NCBI GenBank assembly: GCA_029717555.1
Contig: JAMDHS010000042.1
Coordinates: 120,341 to 184,340 of the forward strand
Reading direction: 5' to 3'
Length of the DNA stretch: 64,000 nucleotides
From: Peribolospora baueri
Lineage: Eukaryota; Basidiomycota; Peribolosporomycetes; Peribolosporales; Peribolosporaceae
Below are positions 21,798 to 37,337 of the stretch, piece after piece (position 1 is the first letter of the stretch; every line of letters begins with the position of its first letter). A program made the translations under genes and the position numbers. Under the pieces are notes generated by a model. That model did no database searches. It saw only the letters and a list, made by a program, of their open reading frames with translations, and had not been told where the DNA came from.

Positions 21798-22875
21798 GGC
21801 GAGGAACCGAATGGAAGTCTGAAGGACGCAGACCTTTTCTCCTGCAAAGGAGCGCCTGAATAGGACGTTGAAAAAAAAGGCGTGAGCAGAGGAGGGAAAG
21901 AGAAGGAAGCAGAGACCTAGTGGGAGACTGGTTCGATGTCGACCTGCGAGAAGTCAGAAAGAAAGGGAAGGTCAGGCGGTGAAAGATTGAAAAGGATGAG
22001 GGGGCAGACGGGTAAACGGGGCAACGAAGACCAAGTAATCGTAAATATATCGGATACTCTGCCTCAATCAGCTAGATCAAAGACAAACATGTTTACAAAA
22101 GCGTGATGCGATGTTTTGGTTGCGGTGAACCGGCGTGAGTGTTGTTGGAGACGGACTGAACACGAGGCCGGCGACTATGTTAGCGAGCGGGTAGGAGACG
22201 AGGTTGACGCGACTGTAACCGCGCTTCAACCCTTCACTGCAAGGAAAAGTTGCTCAGTTCCTCCTTAGCTTTTTTCAATGTTCATGCTTGTCTCTACACC
22301 AACTACCGCGACATGACGCCATGGGTGGTTCGTTCGGCGGTTGCTGGACTTCCAAGCGTAGGCGGAGTCAGTCGGGGTCGAGATGCCAATGTAGGTGCCA
22401 AGAATTATCGCCAAACAAACCGACGGCGACCGAGATTACCAAGGTTGTGAGTGGGCCACAAATCTCCTCCATCGTCAACGAGCTGAGTCTTGCCACAAAG
22501 TCGGCTTGTCGGACGCATCGAGCGTCGTTCGTACCTGGTGGAGTGAAAGACGCCGATCAAGTCACGTGCATACAAGCATTCTCCTAACCCTAACTGACCT
22601 CTGAACGCGCTCTGCCGCCCTTGAACGCGTCCCGCGACGCGATTCAGAGCATCTCGTCTCTTCTATCTCATCGCATCTCATCCTCGTGCCTCCTTCATCT
22701 CACCGCAAGAGCGGAGATTGCAGCAAGCAGCTGACGAGCCCAGTTGGCGGAGGAGGCGCCCCGCTTTCTGCGACGGGAAGATCGAGTTTCCGTATTGCTT
22801 CTTTCCTCCCCACCTTCTTCCATGCTCCAGCTGCTCACCGGCTTCGGCGGCGCACGACCACAGGATAACGACACT
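21798..22875. other. 1.08 kb divergent intergenic region
   Basis: It lies between the start of the seven-span gene (minus) and DSN1 (plus). No coding sequence or RNA gene is supported. Near 22586 there is CCTAACCCTAAC, two telomere-like units that may be chance. The last 250 bp are pyrimidine-rich, as in a fungal leader for DSN1. Confidence 0.45.
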
Positions 22876-25502
22876 ATGGCCGCCGCGACCACCACTGCCC
22901 GCAGGCGATCCGACCGACGCTCTGCTGGGCCAAATGGAGCCGGAGTGAGCAGGGGTGCTTCTTCCAGCACCGAGCCCTCTTCTTCCACATCTCCTTCCAA
23001 CACATCAGCTTTCGTCGGCACCTCTAATGGTGTTTCGCGACAATCCGATGTCGCTCCGTTACCTGCGCACGCTAAACCGCTCCCGGGAGGCGTGATGGTG
23101 CGCAACTTTGAGGATATCGATGATGACGTTTCCGTCAGCTCGGGAGGGGGCGCAGCGGTCGTGGAGGAGGGTGGATTTGGCAGGGAGGAGGCAGATGGCG
23201 TAGTGGACTTTTCGGCGGTCATCGATGCGATGGACTACGATGACCCTCCACCGAGGCGAAAACCGAGGAAAAGTGAGTAAATTGATGGGAGCATATTTGT
23301 GTGTGCCGGTTATGATGACCCCTCGCTCTCCCTTTAAATCCTGTGCACCCCTCGCGCGTCATTGTTCTTCTTCACTTTGGCCCGCTGTTCAGCGTTCAAC
23401 GAAGAGTCGGAGGGCGACTTTATCTTTACCCGCGAGCCATCGAAATTGACCTCCACTTCCGGCACCACATCATCCAACCCATCGTCGGACCCGGTCTCCA
23501 ACAGCACTTTACTTCGAAGTGCGCTACCACGCCCAACGGCGGATGCGACGACTAGCAGGAAGGTCGGTGGAACGACATTCGTGCGTCGCCCAGAAACATC
23601 CGAGACCCCCATCATTCGACGAAATCAGGCCATGCGGGCGAGGGCCGACCCCGTGCCGCCGCCTAGTTTTTCTAGATCGGGGATTGGCAAGGGATTACCC
23701 AGCGACCTGAAGGGAAAAGAGAAAGGCAAAGAGAAAGGAAAGGTTGGAGGAGGGGAAAGGACAGGGAGCTTGAGCTTGGAACTTAAGACGGCGAGGAGGA
23801 CGAGTAGTTTGAGGGACGGGAGTGCTGGTGAGTCTTTTGGAGGGTAGGCGCAGTTGACGAACCTGGCGAATCGGCCCCTCCTTCCTTATCTTCATTCTTT
23901 CGTGTACCGATGGTTGTACAGCCTATCCCCACCCTACAATCCCAACGAGAGACTTCTATCGACACATCAGCACGGACCTCCCACCCGTCGTCCGGATGCG
24001 ACACCTTTTCGACTGGGCATTACGACGGAGGTGTGAGCAGGAAGAGCAGCGACAACGAACCAGACCGCCTTCGTCTTCTTCTTCCTCTTCCGGTGCGGCA
24101 GGCAAGGTGGGAATGGAGATGGAGGCTTTGCAAAAGGTGGTGAAAGTGCTGCAGGAGAGGGTGATGAAGGACCTGAATGATGGAAAGATAGGAATCAGTT
24201 GGATGAGCAGAGACAGGGTGAGTTTCGTGTGCTTACCCTCGCAACAACAAATTGCTAGGCAGACTTGACTTCTAGAAGTGGACGATCTTCTTAGATATTC
24301 CTCGTTTCCGTCGTTTCTGCATGTACTGACGTTTGTCTCGCGTTTCTGATCCCTCGCCATTAGTCTTCATCAGGTACCCGCACCGCCGCTTTCAAACCGC
24401 ACCCTCGCAACGTAACAAACGCCTCGATCGCCGCTCGTCTGGAAGCCACAGTTGCTCGGATGTCTTCGGAATGTCGAGGCTGGGAGGAGGAGAGGGAGAG
24501 ATTAGCTGCGTTTGAGAGAGAAACGGAGGAGTTGATTTTGGAGGAGGAGCGACTGGAAAGGTTAGAAATGGAGGGACGAGGGGCGACAGAGGAGGAGGAG
24601 AGCGAGATCGAGGCTTGGGACGGGTGGGAGGAAGCGCTGGACCAGGACGGACAAAAGGCACTCGAGTGGGTGAGGAAGGTGGACGGATGGGAGAAAGGCT
24701 GGGTGCGACGGTCCTCTCCCGGGTCTGTTAGCGGGGCGAATGGGAAGAACCAGAGCGAGGGCAAGGCTGCGGGGATGGAGGAAGGCGCGCTGAAGGAGGC
24801 TTACGAAGGCACGGAATTGGACGGGAGGTGGAAAGATATTGAGTTCAACGTGAGTCCTTCCCCTTCGTTTCTCTTTTCATCTCTCGCCTCGTCTTCTAAC
24901 CCCGATGACTCCCTCTCTTCCTGCCACGGTCAACGAACGGACAAAACCAGGTCGACCTCCTTCGCGCGCGTCTCCACACCCTTTCCTCCTTCTCTACTCT
25001 CTCCTCTACTTACCTCTCCGCCATCTCTGCCCGAGCCACCCAAACCCTTCGATCGCGCATCTCCTCAGGTCGGCGTCTCGGCCCCACCTCTCCATCCGCC
25101 GCGGCTGCGGCGGGGGCGCTTGGAGAGGTGTTTGCTGGCGCTGACGGCGCTGGCACGGGGCCTGGAGGGTCTGATATGGAAGAAGGAGAGGGAAAAGGCG
25201 CGGTGGTGGAGTTGTTGAGGGGATTGAGGCGGCCTCGACTTGGTGTGGGTGCGAGTGGGGCGTCAAGCCGAAGTCGGGGTAAGAAGCGGAGACGGACGGT
25301 CATTGGGAAAGGAGAGGGAGAGGGAGGGGCGGAGGAGCGACGAGAGACGGATGAGGAGGAGGAGAAGGAGGAAGGGGGGATGGAAGGAGAGGTGTCGGTC
25401 GAAGAAGCGGACGCGATGGACCTTCTCCGAGCACTTGGTAGAGCGGCCGACGTCGACAGCTTTGGTGCGGCGCTTGGGGGCACTCCGCACTACAACCCGT
25501 AG
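22876..25502 (+). CDS. DSN1: Kinetochore protein Dsn1/Mis13 (Mis12/MIND complex)
   Basis: Subunit of the Mis12 complex, which links the inner kinetochore (CENP-C, CENP-T) to the Ndc80 complex. Five exons (22876-23272, 23393-23827, 23922-24217, 24364-24849, 24951-25502) give 721 residues. The N-terminal third is disordered and Ser-rich with acidic patches. The family signature follows directly after an intron: IPTRDFYRHISTDLPPVVR, then MRHLFDWALRR. Next is the helix LQKVVKVLQERVMKDLNDGK followed by ISW, then coiled coil (WEEERERLAAFERETEELI). After the last intron comes VDLLRARLHTLSSFSTL, and the C-terminal stretch is low-complexity and basic/acidic. Another in-frame ATG lies upstream at about 22822, so the start is not certain. 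Confidence 0.85.
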
Positions 25503-25919
25503 TTTCGTTTCCACTTTTTTTATTGATCTCGCGTTTCTTCTGCTCCCATCCTGCGTGTTTGTGTTACCCCCGTTGGTTCGCTGGTCGTGCTCGCTGCATG
25601 CTCTTGTCGTTGTTGTACTACACATGGAACGTCGCTTCCTTGCGCCTTGACCCGACTCGTCCAACCGTCGATGGTGTGGCATGGCCCGGGCGCACAGCGA
25701 GTACCGCAGCAGTGATAGGTGACAGTCGCGCGGCGATCGACAACCCGTCCCGACGTCTCGACACGACCCGATCACGACGACGGGAATCCGGCTCGACTAT
25801 CATTCTTCGCAATCCCTCCTTGCTATTGGCGACGTACATAAGCTCGTTGCATTCTTCGTACAGAGCCAGCGACCAATTCGCACGCCGAAGCTCCTCACAT
25901 CACCCCACCTTCATCGACC
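25503..25919. promoter_or_regulatory. DSN1 3' region and RBX1 promoter
   Basis: A 417 bp gap between two genes on the same strand. A T-rich stretch follows the DSN1 stop and C-rich pyrimidine sequence precedes the RBX1 start. No additional gene is seen. Confidence 0.4.
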
Positions 25920-27059
<1,140 letters not shown>

Positions 27060-27933
27060 GTATGGGCTCTTAGCCGACTTTTCCCGTGTGTCTGTCCCCG
27101 TACATTACCCCACGTCGCATCCTGCACTTCGATCAATTCTCTCTTATCCCGTTGTCCTTCCCTTCATCATTCCCTACGTGCTGTGCTTGTTCCATGGAAG
27201 CCGCCCCGCACGCCACCGAGCGCTTTTCGGTTGCGGAAGAAGGTCATCACTGTGGAGCCGGCCATCACAACGCCACAGCCTACCTCCGTGTACGATAGTT
27301 ATGCGGCTTAAGACGACAAACTTTCAAGTTCATGTCGACGGGACGTCGTGTGCTCTGGGGCCCTTAAAAACCGACTCGCCACTTTCTACAGAAGCATAGC
27401 GGTCAAAAGTCCCGTTTCGATGGAACGTACAGAAGTATCAGCTTTTTCTTGTCGGCCTTAGAGCAGGCTACGTCCACCGCTCCGTGACTACAGAGGTCGT
27501 CTCGCCGTAAATCTGCTCGTCCTCTCGTGTCAGCTACACTACTATTAACTTTGGAGAGTAGATTGGCATGGCCAGTAGTACCCTCGCCCCTGGCCACGCC
27601 GTCGTTCATGACCTTTGAGTAGGGAGAGCCGAGTAACGTAGTCGAATTCTGCGCATAGAAAGTGGAGCAACCGCGGCCGTTCGCCCGATGGGAAGAACGA
27701 AACCGGACAGCGGCACAGGGCCAGCAAGCTGAAAACTTGGGGAGGGTTATCCCGCACACACCTCGCGATAACCATAATGAGGGATGACCGGGCTGTGCCG
27801 AAGTAGCCCCATATTCAACGTCGAGTCCATTCGATGGATAGGTGCGGCGGATATTCGATACAAAGGAAGGCGAGCGTCAGGTGAGAGGAAGGGCACGGCA
27901 GGCAAAGGAAGAAAGCGAGCGGCTACAAGTAAA
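27060..27933. other. Convergent 3' regions of RBX1 and SEM1
   Basis: About 870 bp between two convergent genes. It must hold both 3' UTRs and polyadenylation sites. Overlapping open frames on both strands have no family resemblance and no splice-consistent extension. No RNA gene was found. Confidence 0.4.
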
Positions 27934-28667
27934 TCATGTGGACATTGCAGCCGGCGCGGATTGTTTTTCAAGTTCGGCTCTGTCGGGAGATCAAGGTGGC
28001 GGTGAAGGCGGTTGTGAAGGGAGAGGCGAGAGTTCAGCGGGAGTGAGCGGGGATGAAAGCCGCGAGCGCGAGAGCGTGAGGTAAACCAAGAACCTCCGTC
28101 GACATACCTCAAGGCCTTGCTAAAGTCATCCTCGATGTCATCGTCGTCCCAGTTGTCCTCCCACAAGTGATCCCCTGCCTTGTCCGACTGTGCCGCTGTT
28201 GCAGAGGATGGGAGTTGAGCGGTCAGGTGGGCTAGCGTCGTTTCTGAGTCGGCCCAGTCTGGTTTTTCGTGGAAAATTAGATAGTGGATATATGAAGGGA
28301 CGAGCGATTTTTCGAAGACGTTGGATCGAGTCCGACAGGGAAGGGAAGCAAAGGAGATCATTAGCAACCTTGGACGGCGAGAGCCTCCCCCTCGTCCTCT
28401 CCACCAACGCTTCGGCTTCATATGCCGCTGCCACACACTGTTACTCCTCCCACTTCCAGATCGCCCTCTTCAGTAACCCTGCCTCAACTCAGTTGACCAA
28501 CTCGACTCACCCTGCGCGACGAACTCCTCAAACTCGTCATCCTCCTCGAGCGCGCCGAGCTGAGGAACATCCTTCTTCTCACCAGCCTCGCCCGACTGCT
28601 GTTGCTGCTTTTCGTTGTTCTTCTCCGTGGAGTTGGGAGCGGGAGCTTGGGAGGTATTGGAAGACAT
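27934..28667 (-). CDS. SEM1: Sem1/Dss1, 26S proteasome lid and TREX-2 subunit
   Basis: Short acidic disordered protein that stabilises the proteasome lid and is also a subunit of the TREX-2 mRNA export complex. Three exons (28667-28511, 28258-28108, 27979-27934) give 117 residues, somewhat longer than the usual 70-90 because of a Gln/Glu-rich N-terminus. The two acidic family blocks are clear: LGALEEDDEFEEFVAQDW and HLWEDNWDDDDIEDDFSKAL, followed by the C-terminal helix RAELEKQ. Introns are GT-AG with matching phases. It is divergent from THOC3, whose complex works in the same export route. Confidence 0.95.
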
Positions 28668-29005
28668 GGTCTGTCGTGGTCGATTGGGCTGGTGGCGACG
28701 TGGCTGATGGGAAAGAAGGGAAGAACTGGCGATGATGATCAAGAAGGGGGAATGAACGCGCGGCTTTCGATGAACCCAATCGTCCCGTCACGTGATCTGT
28801 CAAACGAGAGCTATCCTTGATCCGGTCCGTTCTTCTTATTCGTATCTCGGCTCATGTCCCACCCCGCTTTCCTTTAATCCCCCGAGAAGGTTCAGAAGAA
28901 GGAGCGCTCGCCGGTAGTGTGCATACTTCTACACGCAGAAAGCACGCTTTGACTGGCCGGTTTGGGGGACCGACATAAGAGGTCCCGACTAAGGCAAGGA
29001 AGGAG
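28668..29005. promoter_or_regulatory. Divergent promoter region of SEM1 and THOC3
   Basis: A 338 bp shared upstream region. It includes CCAATCG near 28776 and CACGTGATC near 28790 (a CACGTG E-box core). No clear TATA box was seen. Confidence 0.45.
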
Positions 29006-30797
29006 ATGACGGCGATGACGGCGACGGCGAGCGACGTGTCCAATTCCTACCAGTCCCGAGGTCTTTCGGTGAGTGGAGAAAAAAGACATCGGTTGCGTAT
29101 GGACGGCGGATTGCACAACCACTACTTTGCTGATCGACGACTACGACCGATCGACCACCGTCTCCGTCGCTGGTCCCCAATTTGTCCCATCTCTGCCCCT
29201 CGCTACGACTTTTACCCCGTTCCAGCTACCCAACTTTTCCACCTTCCGAACTCGAGAAATCCGGAACGGTCATCGCTCTCGCGTCCAGACAGTTGGATGG
29301 AGCACTGACGGTAGGAGGCTGGCGAGCGGTAGTACGGACAAGACGATTCGGATTTGGACGCCGGAGAGGTCGGTGAGTGCGGTGTGATGCGGTTCGACAT
29401 CCCGTTGGACTGTGCCGTATCGCAGTTGGAGTTTCGATGGTCAGCGTGACCATGGGAGTGTTTGGACTGGCAGGCGTACTCTTCTCTGGTCTAACTGGCC
29501 TTCTTCTTCGTCCCCCACAGACGGACGTCCGAGGGTCGACTGAACTCCGAGGCCACACCGAGTCGGTGGACAACCTATCCTGGGACCCCACACACCCCGA
29601 CCGGTTAGCGACAGCTGGGGCGGATAAGACGGTGAGGTTCTGGGATATTCGAGGTAAGTTTTGGACTTGGTCCTTTGCCGGGGAGGGATGAAGTGGATGT
29701 GCGCTGGTTTCTCTCTCATTTAGGGTCCGTCTGATCCATGTTGAACTATCGACGTATCGGTCAGCGGCAAAACCGACATCGACAGTGAATACGGCCGGCT
29801 CCAACATCAATGTTGCCTATCGACCAGACGGACAGGAGGTCGCGGTGGGGAACAAAGGAGACGACATCTCGTTCATCGATGTCAGGAAAGGGGAGGTGCT
29901 CAGAGTTCAGAAAAATGAGACGGAGGTGGGTGAGGAGGGGCGCTTGGGGAGCTGAACGGATGCGGGTAGGACGCGTCGAGCGCTCGCTGATTATTGCCTT
30001 GTCCGTTCTCTCTGAACTAGGTCAACGAATTCGCATGGGACCACACGGGCACGCTCTTCCTCCAAACCGAGGGTGCGGGAAATATCGCGGTGATGGACTA
30101 TCCGACGCTGGAGGGTTTGCACACCATCGTCGCTCACACGACTAATTGCTATTGTCTCGAGTTTGATCCTCGGGGGAGGTGCGTTCGCTGGCCTGGCCCT
30201 CTTTTCCTCGTTTGACTCCCTGACACTGCTCGTCTTCCGATCTACCATCCTTTCCAGGTATCTGGCCACTGGAAGCGCCGACGCGCTGGTGAGCCTGTGG
30301 GACACACGGGAGTGGATCTGCGTTCGAACGCTGCCAAAGTCGGAGTGAGTCTTGGACCCGACGGCGGTCGTTCTATGGAGCTTGACTGACGATCTTTTAC
30401 CGTCGTGCTTCTTCCTGGTCTGCCTGCCCCGTTTCCGCGGACGTTTCGAAGAGGACCGGTACGGACGTTGAGCTTCTCGTACGACGGCGAGTTCATTGCC
30501 AGCGGCGGGGAGGACCTGAGCATCGATATCGTGAGCGCTCGTTTCGTCCTGTGGTTCTCGCACCTCAGCCCACCTGTCCTCCCCCCGCCCCGTGCTCCTC
30601 CTGCTCACCTTCTCCCCCTATCTGCTTCCGCACAGTCCTCCGTCGAGACGGGCCATACGGTCCACACGTTGCGCACGACGGCGGCGACGAACGCGGTGGC
30701 GTGGCACCCGAGCAAGCTCTTGCTGGCCTACGCGGGCGCCGAGAACGAGCGATCGATGACAAGCGCTGTGGGCTTGAGGGTGTTTGGACTGGGCTGA
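29006..30797 (+). CDS. TEX1: THO complex subunit Tex1/THOC3
   Basis: WD40 propeller subunit of the THO/TREX complex, which couples transcription with mRNA packaging and export in the nucleus. Eight exons (29006-29068, 29226-29372, 29521-29653, 29765-29925, 30021-30178, 30258-30344, 30452-30530, 30636-30797) give about 329 residues, the family length. Blades visible in order: GHRSRVQTVGWSTDGRRLAS with KTIRIWTPE, GHTESVDNLSWDPTHPDRLA with KTVRFWDIR, NINVAYRPDG, VNEFAWDHTG, NCYCLEFDPRGRYLATGSAD, GPVRTLSFSYDGEFIASGGE with SIDI, NAVAWHPSKLLLAYA, and the terminal VGLRVFGLG. Splicing after one gene blade per exon is consistent. A second in-frame ATG lies nine bases downstream. Confidence 0.94.
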
Positions 30798-31662
30798 TCG
30801 TCGTCCGTGGTCTGTCGCCGACGGTGCTGGGGGTTCCCCGTGTCCTGTAGTTACTTATCTAGTTATCTATCCATACCATCCTTCCATCCATGCCTTATGG
30901 TTTGCGCATGGGCCACGGCCGCGGCGTCCTTGCGCGGCGGTGGGCGGGACGAGGTGAGGGCGGATGATCGGCTCGGAAGCGCGGCAAGATGGGTCCGCTC
31001 GATCGAAGCGGGTCGACGACCTTCGAGAGCTCTCTCGAACCTTCCACACCGCCTAGGCGAGGGTGGCAGGGCGATGGGGAAGAGCCGAGCCGATCTCGGC
31101 TGGACAAGGGACGGGTTTGAGAAACATAGCGGTGTGGGTGGGGACGGATGTCCGCAAAGCGAGCCAAGAAGGCGGCGGCGGAAGGGCAAGAAAGAGGGAG
31201 GGATGAGATGATAAAGCAGCCTTGCTTGCCGTCTTGTCCTCGCACGAAAGCGATCCGACCACCATTCGTATCCATCGTCACCACCATCATCACCATCGTC
31301 ATCGTCTATTCACCATCCTCCATACTCCATTCATTCTGCCTATCATCTCTCCCGGCCTAGCTTGCTCGCATCGCCGTCCAGCCAGCCAGCCACCGCGGTC
31401 GACTGTCGTCATAGCCGGCTTGGCTCGATCACCAATCCTGAAGCCTTCCAGCGACCGGCGACGACACCACCGCCGCCCTCTTTCCACTGCTCCACTTCAT
31501 CACCTCTTCCCACCACCATCCTCATCCGCCCGCAACCAGCTTCCCCTTCCTCCTCTCGTCCTCTGCTCCTCGCCTCGCCTCGCCCTCACCTCACCTGACC
31601 TGACCTGACGTCATACTCGTCGCCCATCCCCCTCACCCCACACCGACACCGACGTCGGCAGC
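30798..31662. other. Intergenic region upstream of the SIS1-type gene
   Basis: About 865 bp with no supported gene. The last 400 bp are strongly pyrimidine-rich with CATCACCATCGTCATC-type repeats around 31266-31310, then CACCTGACCTGACCTGACG just before the leader. I looked for heat-shock elements (alternating GAA/TTC every 5 bp) and found no clean array. Confidence 0.45.
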
Positions 31663-33084
31663 ATGGTGGACTACTACAAGGAACTCGGCGTGAGCAAGTC
31701 CGCCTCGCCCGAGGAGATCAAAAAGGCTTATAAGAAGGTGAGCTCGTCCGCCCCCCATCTCCCCCCCTGCCATCTTTCTCCTCATCGCTTCTCGCCCTTC
31801 TCTTTCAGGCCGCTTTGAAATGGCACCCGGACCGAAACAGGGACAAGCAGGAGGAGGCGGGCAAGAAGTTCAAGCGGATCAGCGAGGCGTTCGAGGTGCT
31901 CAGCGATGACAAGAAGCGACAGAGTGAGTCTTTCTCCCCCCGTCCTTTCCTAAACTACGTCCGCTGCCATCCGTCGTGACGGGGATGGATGGTAGACTGA
32001 TGTTTCTTTCTTCCGTCGTCTTCGCTGCTCCACAGTCTATGACCAGTTCGGAGAAGAAGGCCTCAAAGGCGGCGGCCCGATGCCGGAAGACGCTGGCGCT
32101 GGCGGCATGGGCGGCGGCTTCCCCGGAGGCGGCTTCACCTCCTTCGCCTCTGGCATGCCTGGCGGCGGTGGACGCACGTTCACCTTCGCCTCTGGCGGAC
32201 CCGGCGGCGGCTTCCACCCCTCCGATCCCAACGACATCTTCTCGCAAATCTTTGGTGCCATGGGCGGCGGTGGGCCCGGCGGCGGCGGTGGAAAGAGGAC
32301 TGGCGGCTTTAGTTTCGGTGGCATGGACATGGACGACGATGAGTCCCCGTTCGGTGGCGCCGGGGGAACGGGCGGTAGGCGACCCGGTGGGTTCGGTGGC
32401 ATGTTCGGAGGCGCAGGCGGCATGCCTGGCGGCATGCCGCGGACGTCTCGCTCGGATCCCTTCGGAGGGATGGGAGGCGAGGGCGGCGGCGGTCGGGAGG
32501 CGGCCGACAGGGGTGAACCCCCGCCGATCGAGAAGCCGCTCCCGTGCACGCTGAAGGAGCTCTACCAGGGCACCAAGAAGCGGCTCAAGATTTCCCGAAC
32601 GCTCCTGGGCGGGCGCAAGGAGGAGAAGATCCTCGAGATCGACGTCAAGCCGGGTTGGAAGAAGGGCACCAAGGTCCGCTTCGCTGGTGCTGGCAACGAG
32701 GTGGAGGAGTTTGGTGGAAAGGCACAGGACATTGTCTTTGTCATCGAGGAGAAGCCGGACGACAAGTGGAGTCGTGACGGAGACGACCTGGTCACCACCT
32801 ATCCCCTCCCGCTCCTCGAAGCCCTCGTGCCCCCCATACCGCCACCGCCCAAGACGATGCAACACATCGACGGAAGGACCATCACCGTTCCCCTCCCGCC
32901 CGTCACAGCAACCCGCAACGTCATCCAGAACGGCGCAGCGGTCCGCATTGCCAACGAGGGCTTCCCCATCACCCGCAAGGGCGCTACCAAGAAGCGCGGA
33001 GACCTCGTTGTACGCTACGAGGTCAAGATGCCGGAGCGCCTCACCGAGTCGCAGAGGGCGGGCGTGAAGAAGGTGCTCGGTTGA
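31663..33084 (+). CDS. SIS1: Class B J-domain co-chaperone (Sis1/DNAJB type)
   Basis: Hsp40 that stimulates Hsp70 ATPase and delivers substrates; Sis1 is essential in yeast for prion handling and translation-linked folding. Three exons (31663-31737, 31809-31923, 32036-33084) give 412 residues. The J-domain starts [19 protein letters not shown] and contains the HPD motif in [10 protein letters not shown] Gly/Phe- and Gly/Met-rich linker follows (about residues 70-215, with [11 protein letters not shown]). Two beta-barrel substrate domains follow ([54 protein letters not shown]) and the C-terminal dimerisation helix. There is no Cys-rich zinc finger, so it is class B, not Ydj1-like. Confidence 0.94.
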
Positions 33085-33493
33085 GCGTCCCCTCTCGTTC
33101 GCTCGTCCATCATGTCAGAGGAGGAAGGAAAACTTTGTCTCTGAACCTGGCCAGGCCAAACAAGAAACTTTCAAGGTTTCAAGGGCTGCTCGGCATCCTT
33201 CCTTCCCCCTTCTTTCCCCATTCCCTTCCCTTCTCTTCCCTTCAACGCAACTTTCCCCTGTCCGTCGTCTTTCAAATAGTCACCAAATGTACAATTAGTT
33301 TCTCGTACGCGGTTCTCCCACCGTCCCACGTGGTCCTTTCTTATCGCTTTCCAATAAAAGATTATTTCGCATGCGACGAACGGGTCGTAGAGAACAGGCG
33401 TCTTCCCAACTGTCCCGCGGACACCCTAAGTCTTTCATCACGCAGACAGCACAGGCGATCTCTCCTCTACACCCATACAAGTGATGCCGCCGC
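33085..33493. other. Convergent 3' regions of SIS1-type gene and PRP2
   Basis: About 400 bp between convergent stops. It contains a CTTCC-rich stretch (about 33195-33245) and an AATAAA-like AATAAAAG at 33352 that could serve the plus-strand gene. No gene is seen. Confidence 0.4.
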
Positions 33494-37146
<3,653 letters not shown>

Positions 37147-37337
37147 GCCAACACTGAAATGAAAGTGAAGAGTGGTGGCCGGTCGATGGTGGCGGTAGAG
37201 AGAAGTTAGCAGCAGCTGGTGATCGCGTGTCCGCTCCGTTCAGGATCAGTCACGTGACTCGAAATGAAGTTGCAGGTCCCGCTGCACAACTTGACGTTTA
37301 CGATCTCTCTCATTCGGACTTTTCCTCCTCCTCAATC
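37147..37337. promoter_or_regulatory. Compact divergent promoter between PRP2 and CRD1
   Basis: Only 191 bp separate the two start codons. GTCACGTGACTC near 37249 contains a palindromic CACGTG (E-box) flanked by TCA/TGA, a typical bHLH site (Cbf1/Pho4 class) in fungal promoters. Which gene it serves cannot be told. Confidence 0.5.

Noticed and set aside
22584-22596. Telomere-like CCTAACCCTAAC
   Set aside because: Only two units, with unique genes on both sides; too short to claim an interstitial telomere.
27403-27780. Minus-strand open frames between RBX1 and SEM1
   Set aside because: No homology pattern, several frames overlap, and the position is a convergent 3' region.
32000-32865. Minus-strand open frame of about 320 codons opposite the J-protein gene
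   Set aside because: It is the antisense shadow of the GC-rich Gly-rich coding exon of SIS1; no motif.
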